A stretch of DNA of 64,000 nt from Anticarsia gemmatalis (lineage: Eukaryota > Arthropoda > Insecta > Lepidoptera > Erebidae): the NCBI RefSeq assembly GCF_050436995.1, contig NC_134757.1:694501-758500 (forward strand), given 5' to 3'. A model generated the notes under the pieces. The model ran no database searches and was not told the origin of the DNA. It saw nothing but the letters and a program-made list of their open reading frames with translations. Positions 38,201-47,200 of this stretch are shown in pieces. Every line of letters begins with the position of its first letter. Position 1 is the stretch's first letter. Both the position numbers and the translations under genes were made by a program.

Positions 38201-41200
38201 AATCATATTGTAAACGTTTAACCGTACGTCACTTACAAACCAGGGAATCTCTCAGTGCGGTTCCAGTACACTAAACTGTCAAAATTTGTATCATGATACC
38301 TGAAATGCTGCACTTGAGAAAGAGCTGAGTCAGTTTATGACCTCTTTTATGTATGAAAGTAAGTCTGCAAGCTCGTTTATAGGATGCCAATCGTATTGCT
38401 CGTATCGTTTTGAGAGTACAGATGAACAATCAACCGCGATAAGATTTACTTTGATATTTCGGCATTCTCGCTGTTCATTTTGTCTATAATACGTGAGGAC
38501 CGTGTGAGGTGATCAATTAAAGAGGAGGCTCATACCCATAGAAGTTGGCTGAATAGATAGAGATATTCTATGTACTGTCTGTGTGTTTCGTTTATATAGT
38601 TCTACTTAGAGCTTATTAAACGTAGTTAGTAGTTCTTATAGATCTAGCAGCGGTAATTATAGGTTAAACATTAAAACAGTTTTCCTCAAAGTTGCATTGA
38701 ACCTTAATCGATTGGTTATCGTAGATCAATGACCATATTGTGTAAGACATTGCATCTTATACCCCAACCAGTTCTGTGACCGGTCCGTTGTATAATTTCT
38801 GAATAACAAGTAAATAAATATTACGTGTTGTTTCATAAGAATTTTGTTTTGCAAAACTATTTGGGGTTTTTACGTTGAGGACTTACCGAAGTTTTGGGCT
38901 GCAACTATGACTAATATTTTAACCTAAATGCAAAGTAGCAAAAAAAGTAAAGGCAATTTATTTACCTTTACTTTTTTATTCCACGTGTTGGTAACCATGT
39001 GTTAGTTAGTTGTGCATAGTCTACATTTCTTCAGTTTATTATTGTCTTTAAAAGTTTCAACTCTTAGGGATCCTACTGACTTTCATGAGCATCTTCTTAC
39101 AAAATCATTCTATAGCACTTTGCTCGACCCATAAACTACTTTTGTGGATGACATATGCAAATACATATTTGTTACGTGTAGGTATCGAACCCAGGCACTC
39201 CACGTGCAGTGGTTGTGAAACGCGCTGTCATTTACAAATTAAATTTTATATAAATTATAATTTCAAAAACCTTCGATATTAATTTATTATAAATCTTATT
39301 CGAAGGCTTCTAGGCTTCTTTAAAACTAGCTGACCCGCGCAACTTCACTTGCGTGACATAAGAGAGAATGGGTGACATTTTTCCCGTTTTTGTAACATTT
39401 TTTACTATTACTCTGCTCCTATTAGTCATAGCGTGATGATATATAGCCTATAGCCTTCCTCTATAAACGGGTTATCTAACACTGAAAGAATTTTTCAAGT
39501 CCGACCCGCAGCTCCTGAGATAAGCGCGTTCAAAGAAACAAACAAACAAACTTTTCAGCTTTATAATATTAGTATAGATGTTACTGTAAAAGCCCGACCT
39601 CTGGTAAATCCTAAGATTTTCCGGTAAAACCTAAGATTTACCAACCCGCAACGGTAAAAGTCCGAACAAGCCAGAGTTTAAAAACTATGTTACGATATAT
39701 AAAAAAATCCTCCTTCATAACTATGTTTATAACTATTTCACGGTATAATTATATACTGTGACATAATTATAAAGAAGGAGTTTTGGGCAAAGCGACATGG
39801 GTAGGTTAGGTTAGAAGGCTAAGGTGGGAGCGAGCGAAGCGAAGCTCCCACTTTAGCCTTCGTGGTTATTTTTTTTTAACCACCCAGAAGGAGGAGCCCC
39901 GCGAAGCGGGGCTCCGGCGACATCTCTATATCATCAAGTGAGTATAGGTAAAAGTTCGAATTAAAAGAATTGTTCGGACTTTTACCATTGCGAGTTGGTA
40001 AATCTTAGGTTATACCGGAAAATCTTAGGATTTACCATCGTTCGGGCTTTTACAGTAACATAGATAAGGTTACATTTGCTAATCACCCTTGAACAAACCA
40101 TTGCTTAAGCAAATCTACAGGTAATACCGGCCTACTGACTACGAATATTTATTAGTATCTTATTTAAATAATTATAATGTCTGTGTGTGGAATACGAATG
40201 TTCTGACACAAATGTCGTAACGAGCTAACTGGCTCCGACTGAAGGCCATCGAAAGTTACAGAATTAGACGTCTGAATGTTACTTTAATTGATAACTGTAC
40301 ACTGTACGTGTAGTCACAATTTTAAGTAGGTTATATACCTATAGGTATATTTTGATCGCTAGCACTTCGCTGAACCCGACAATGGAACCCAAGACCTTAT
40401 GATGAGCAATCTTATGCACTATCGACCGCGCCATAGAGACCTGTTTAATCCGTTTGTGAATTAGGATAAAAAATAATTGAATTTTGAAAGAAATACTTAG
40501 AAAGGGCACAAGAAATCTGGTAAAATTCTATTTGTTTTTGTGTTAATGTTAATAAGGTAGATATTCTTCCTCTCTTGGTTCCTCTCCTGTACTGATGAAG
40601 CATAGACATTGAATTTTATTATATCAATAAAAAAGAGTAGAAACATCATATAATTGGCTAAACAGGAGCTAATTACTGTCCGTAGGGAAGGAACTTCAAT
40701 AATTAAAAGTTTTCTCTTTATAACTATATTATGGAAAAAAATATTAATGAGAGTAATTTAACTTTATGAGAAGCAAGTAATTTTCATAATAATAGCGCAC
40801 TGTAGCTCAACTTAGTGAATATTTATGCTGTAATTAAACCGTAAAATTACTTAATTGGACTTTCATCAACACTTTTCACAAACAACTTAAGTACGAGTAC
40901 CTACTTACCAATTAAAAAAGTTTCAGGAAAGTTTACGAAACTACAAAACACTATTTAATAGATATTAATACTGAATATTGTCCTTAAGACCGAAATTCGG
41001 CTAGGGCAGCCAGTTTCATTGAAACCAGCCAATTGCGGGACTTTTTTTATAGTGTCCAACTGTGTGCACGCACAATACACAGATAGACTCTCTATTCCTT
41101 TACTCTCATAGCTCGGTGGGACGGCTAAACCGACATAACCAGTGAGAGATCAGACGCAGGACTGACCGCTTTACGTGCTCTTCAAGGCACGGAGGTCTGC

Positions 41201-44200
41201 AACCTCGACTTACTAATTCTAGGCAATCTCTGAGATATTTTTAACAGAGAAACTCAAAAAAGTTTTTGGCCCGACCCATGAATCGAATCCGTAACAGAAA
41301 GCGCTACAGAGCAGTGGCGAAACGAGGAAGGGATACTAGCTAATTGTGATGTTAATTACCCTCATTATACCTTCACAATATGCGATAGAAAGCATATGGC
41401 TGCTTTAAAAGGGCCTGCTACTAAATAATTCAGCGCTGTCCTTGTGCGGGCCGCGCGGGCTATTGAAACACCGCGCACGCGCACTGACTACTAAACACTA
41501 GTTAGGGCTAGATCGACACCGTTCGGTTTATCTCGCACCAAATTTGAAAAGGAATGTGATTTAATACGACCATGATTTTATAGGTTTGAAGGTTTTTGTA
41601 GCTAATATGGTGCTAAGTAGACCTTAGAATTATCAGTAGTGTAAACTAACTAGTCTAATCTTCAGATATTTCTTTAATCTAGAGATTTAACACCCATCAT
41701 CACTTATGAAAGTAAAATGGAGAGATGAATAAAAAAATATTATTCCTTGACAAGAGTCTTCTGTTCTTCTCACACAACAGCTGAGAGTGATAGAGGCCAA
41801 GAGATATTCATAAGTAATCAAATGAAATAGAACAAATATTGCCATTTATGATTGTCAAACTTATAGTAATCAGAACCAGAGGTAGAATCGGTAATATGAA
41901 CCGGAAAAAAAATCTAGGCCCTTCTATTTTATAACAAATCCATAGTCAAAGATTCACTATGATAAATACTAATATAAATTGTAGCCGTATGTTTAGTAGT
42001 TCATTGGTAGCCGATGATAAAATTGATAATAATTGCGGCCCGAGACCGAGTGACATGAATCAATTGACAGTGAGTGAGAATGAGCACAATCTTTGATTCT
42101 TAGTAGGTAGAGTTATCTACTTATTTTGCTACAATGGGTCAAATATTCTTTTTTATAGTTTTCATTGTGAATATTGCAAGAGATTGCTAGTTATTAGAAA
42201 AAAACATAGACAGACATCCTATCTCGACTGTAATCGACGGGCTTATATGTATGCAAAAAAAGTATTTTAGTTTGAAGGGAGGGCTGAAAGTGATGTTTTT
42301 AGCCTAGTTGCGTTTATACTTTAAGATCAAAGCCTACTCCTATACAGACCCCTAGACAGAAACTATTCTCGAAACGGTTCTGTGACCTATATTCCACAGA
42401 GACTTTACTATTTAAAAATAAAAATATATATGTAGAGTCCACATCAATCTTAACGCCAGTCTTACTTTATATAGGTATACCTAATTTTTAGCCCAAAGAA
42501 GGTCAAGCAATCTAGGGCAAGACAGAAAACTCAAAAGTTCAAAAGAAGTTAAAAGTCTCGGGCTATTTTATACACAATCTAAGTGAATACAGCTCACAAC
42601 ATTAATCAGCCTAGCCTTTCTTCTAACTATGTAAGAGGCAGCTTCCAGTATCACCAGATGCAGCTGAAAACCAGTATTTTACATGGAGCGACTGTCTATC
42701 TGCCCTCCGCAACCCAGTTACTTGGATTATAACACGATACCCTTCGGTAAGACTGCTTGTCAGACTTTCAAGCTTCTGACTACTGTTACGTCAAACTTTA
42801 CAATAGCCGCCTTTACACACACGCTCTATCGCGCGTTCTTAGGAGCGTACAGGATAACGCATGGGAAAGACGGCGCGCTCTTCGAGAGCGATTTTCTTGC
42901 GGGCTTGACAGATGATGCTTGCCTCTTTCTAAAGCGATTGTTGTTTCACGTGCGATAGAGCGTATGTGTAAAGGCACCTTATGTTCACATATGTGTTAGG
43001 AGTAGGTACATCACTATTGATGTATGATCATAGAACGGTCGTTAGTGATGGCCCATCACTTCGTATCAGACGATTGATCTGTATGACTATTGCGAATTCA
43101 TCGATCAATGTAACATATTCACGGCATTACTTCTTGATGGATTAGGTAGAGAACACAATGAATAGTCATTTTAAAAATAAATGTGTTGTTTTTTGCCCGT
43201 AGTTACTATACATAAAATGAGTTGGGACTAATTTGACCTCATCATAAAGAAAGAATGTTGATAGATTATGTCATACACAACGAAAAATGGGTACAGAATA
43301 AAGAGAGTTCTGTAAAAGTCTTCCATAATACAAAATCTATCTATTTGAGAGTCAGATAAACTTAATGAAGCGTCATAAAGTGTCATCATTATCACCGGTT
43401 TTCATCACTTCTGAAGTATTGGTTAGCTTATTAGATCAAAATATATTGACCATAGTTTAGCCATCGGATAGAATTATCCGGTACTTTTATCTAAGCCGAA
43501 AACGGATACTGATATATTTTTTAAATAAATAATTTGCTTGGTTTTACCTATATTACACACACGAAACAGCCCATCTCAATTTGCTGTATACAAATGTACA
43601 CCTCTCAAATACTAGTTGAGAACTCACAGAATTCCCACTCTTACTTTAAAATAGTAGCTAATATAGGTAGTATGGTTTATGTTTTATTTCTTAGAATGCA
43701 ATAATAAATGGTATATTAAAAGCTACTGATCGATACACTACGTTTATAACGAACTGTCCCGTTACACGCATAATGGAACCGATACGATATTGCGAGCATT
43801 CAGCCGCGAATTGTATGCGTTTTTGTTACACCGCGGATAAAAACACTCCTTGATTGGTTTCTTGTGTGAATGATGCGTGTTAGTAGTATTTAGATCAACA
43901 TTTCTTGTAAATACAGGCAATGATAGTTGTTGGTTTGATGAACGAGGTAAACTACCAAATCTGTCTGATCCTTCTGTTTAATAGTGCTTATCGGCCCATT
44001 TTCACCATTTCTGGGTAAATACCAGATGAAATTGTCATAAGTTACCTGTTACTTATCCACAAGCTGTGAAACAGGCAACTAATCCGGTATTTTTTCAATG
44101 CAACCAGACAACAAAACAAATTAATTTATTCAAACCCATACCCTTTGCGTAAAGTCCATACACACATACATATATTATTATGTATGTATATTACACTACA

Positions 44201-47200
44201 CTATTTTTAAAGACGAACGCAAACGAAATCGCGAAGAAATAAAATAAAGCCTTAAAATTTTTACACATTTAAAAATTTCAATTGCTATTGAGAGTTGTGT
44301 AAAACATCGTATTAGCACGTAATCAAGTCGTAAAACACTTGCATAAGATTATAGTAATGTGATGTAGCATTTTATGTTAATTTATTACGTCAGCAATTTT
44401 AAGAACAAAATTCCAAATACATTTTGCACACCCTTTCAATATGTAACCAGCAAACGTATTGGCGCAATATTTATCCAGTCATATCTTGACACTCCTGTTC
44501 ATACAGGAGGCTACGGATACAGTTATACGTATTAACTAGCTTTGCGCTCACGGCTTTACCCGGAAGAATTTCCAAAAATCCTTTCTTAGGGGATGCCTAC
44601 GTCATAACATCTACCTGCATGCCAAATTTCAGCGTGATTCGTCCAGTGATGTGGGCTATGCGTTGATAGATCACTATGTTAGTTAGTTAGTCACCTTTGA
44701 GTTACATATATTTTGATTCTGGTTAGTTACAGAAAACTTGTCGAGTAGCTTTCGAGTAATGAAAATCAGATTTTTCCACAGCTCATTATTTTTCAAGCTA
44801 TTTTTAAATGTCAAACACTTGATGAGAATTCGATAATATCTAACAGATGTGTATTTTTAGGAAACTTAATTCTGTGTCTAATATTTTATTTACTAACCAC
44901 AGTCACATACGATATGTATGTTAGTAGAGTCCATAAAAAATCGCGCCACTGAACTCGAGTAAAGCTTTCAGGAGATAGTGTTACAGTATGAGGATGTGTT
45001 ACGTAATGTGACCTGCAGTAAATGATACGTCATGGGTGTCGAGTATTGACACCATTTTTAACTTTTAATACTGTGGAGAACACACACTTAAAAGCCTACC
45101 TTGTACAAATTAGAGTAATTTTCAAACTGTTACTGATAAAGATCAGAATAAAACTGATAAAATTAACGAGAATTAATATCAAATAATCAGACAATAACTT
45201 TCTGATGGTTATAAAGCTAAAAAAATTAAAGCAGCTTAGATAACTTATCCCGGGTTTCATATTTCAATAGCGATTTTTTTGTATAAGTTTAAATCGGTCT
45301 GACAACGATCTGTGGGTGAAGCAACCGTTGGCGCGGTCATACTATAGATGGGTGACCACATAGTGGTATTTGAGCTGGGCGTCTCCGTGCTTCGGAGGGC
45401 ACGTAAAACGTCGGTCCCGGTTGTTGTCTACTAAGATAACAGTCGTTAAGCCATGTCAAAGGCCTTTAGGCGGCTTGAACTCCATTGACACTAGGTTGAT
45501 CGCCGTACGACAAGAAGAAGAAGACTGGGGGTTAGTTAGCTACGATACGCAGATCCCAAAACAACATTGAACTATGCAGCACTGTGCTGCGATTGCCTAT
45601 TAAAATAAACATAAGTACAAGTTTAGCGTAATGTTTCTTGATCACCTTAGACTTTGGTCTAAATTGTATAATTATGGCCTTGACGAATGAGGCACTTGCT
45701 AAATGAAGTATCTAACTTATATTGCCAAAGGCAAAAGGCTGTATGGATATTTCTTACTTTTGCGCAAAAACTACTGAATGGAGTTTGATGAAATACAGGT
45801 AGTTGATGCTGCTCGCTAATATTTGCGTATGCAAATGTTATGTTTATAGGTTGATTAATTCGTAAATGATGTCAGAATCATGGTATCCTAGTCCATCTTG
45901 ACCGAGTTTGTAACCAACCACGATAAATCGAGAAGTAAACAATAGTGCATAATTAATGAAAATCATTCGTGAAAAGTCTTAATTAACCGAAGTTAGACAT
46001 GATAGGCACAACTTTGTCTCCATAACGCTGTGGCAAAGACTTTATCATTAAAATGAGATTTTAATGCCGATCACGTACTGGACTTTAAGCCTAATTTCTC
46101 TCTCTCTCTCTCTCTATCTCTTTCTCATACCATGCGAAAGTTCGCGTCATGTGGGTCGAGTCCTACCACTATCGAGTATCGACAACCGAATAGCTTTAAA
46201 AACTAATTAATGAACCGATTTTACAAGTACTTGCCAAACCGCTGATACTCGATAGCACTGCATGTGAAAAGTGTAGTATAACAGCAAGCAAGTAGGAGCA
46301 AATTAATTAACGTCAATTAATGATAAATTATTAATCTCCAGAGTCTGCCTATACCCGAGTCTGCCTATACCCGTATGGGAAGAAGGCGTGATTTTGTATA
46401 TGTATGTATGTAAAAAAACAGAAAATAGTTTCTTACAAAACTTATGTATATTTCAAATACATAACAATATTTATTACAATAGGTATAATAGTCGTACAAA
46501 ATAATTGTAATTTAATGACAAACATATCTGTCCTTGATCGCTTCAATACGATCACGTACGTCCATGATCTAGTTAAATAAAACCGAAGCTATTTGTCATT
46601 ATAAATAATATAAATAATGGTTGTTTTCTACTAATGGATCCTGTCACACACTAGTTTAAGTTTTCAGTGGTATAACCTTTATTTTGACCATATTATTTAA
46701 TGAAGCAAATCTCCCGGGATGCAATTAGAGTCAAATGTTGCAAGTCAATCATCATTTGGAATGTTTGAAATGCAATTTTATCATTTTAATGATTATTGAC
46801 ACAGTCTCATTTCACGGGTCAGGGTCTTGGGTGTTTATATACTTTAAACTGGGCCTAAATTGTGTTTAGAAAACACTGTTCCGAAGACAACTAAAGATAC
46901 AATAATAAAAAGCTATCCTATTTCTAGGAAACATAGGATGTCACCAAAAACATAAATATAAAAATGGCAGCAACGTGCAGTATTATTCAGTGAGGTTGTC
47001 GACGTCAAGAATTGGGATCTCACTGGTAGCGAATTTGTGTAGACCATCGTTAAATGCTTTAAGCATTTTTCCTGAATTCTTCACAAAATTTTGTTTCAGT
47101 TAGAGGTGAACGTTTATGCATGACCCACTGTAACATCTATAAGAAGAGATTGGCCAATCTCTTTTTTTCTTTTCGTTCTAATTTTCATTGTCAAGAATGC

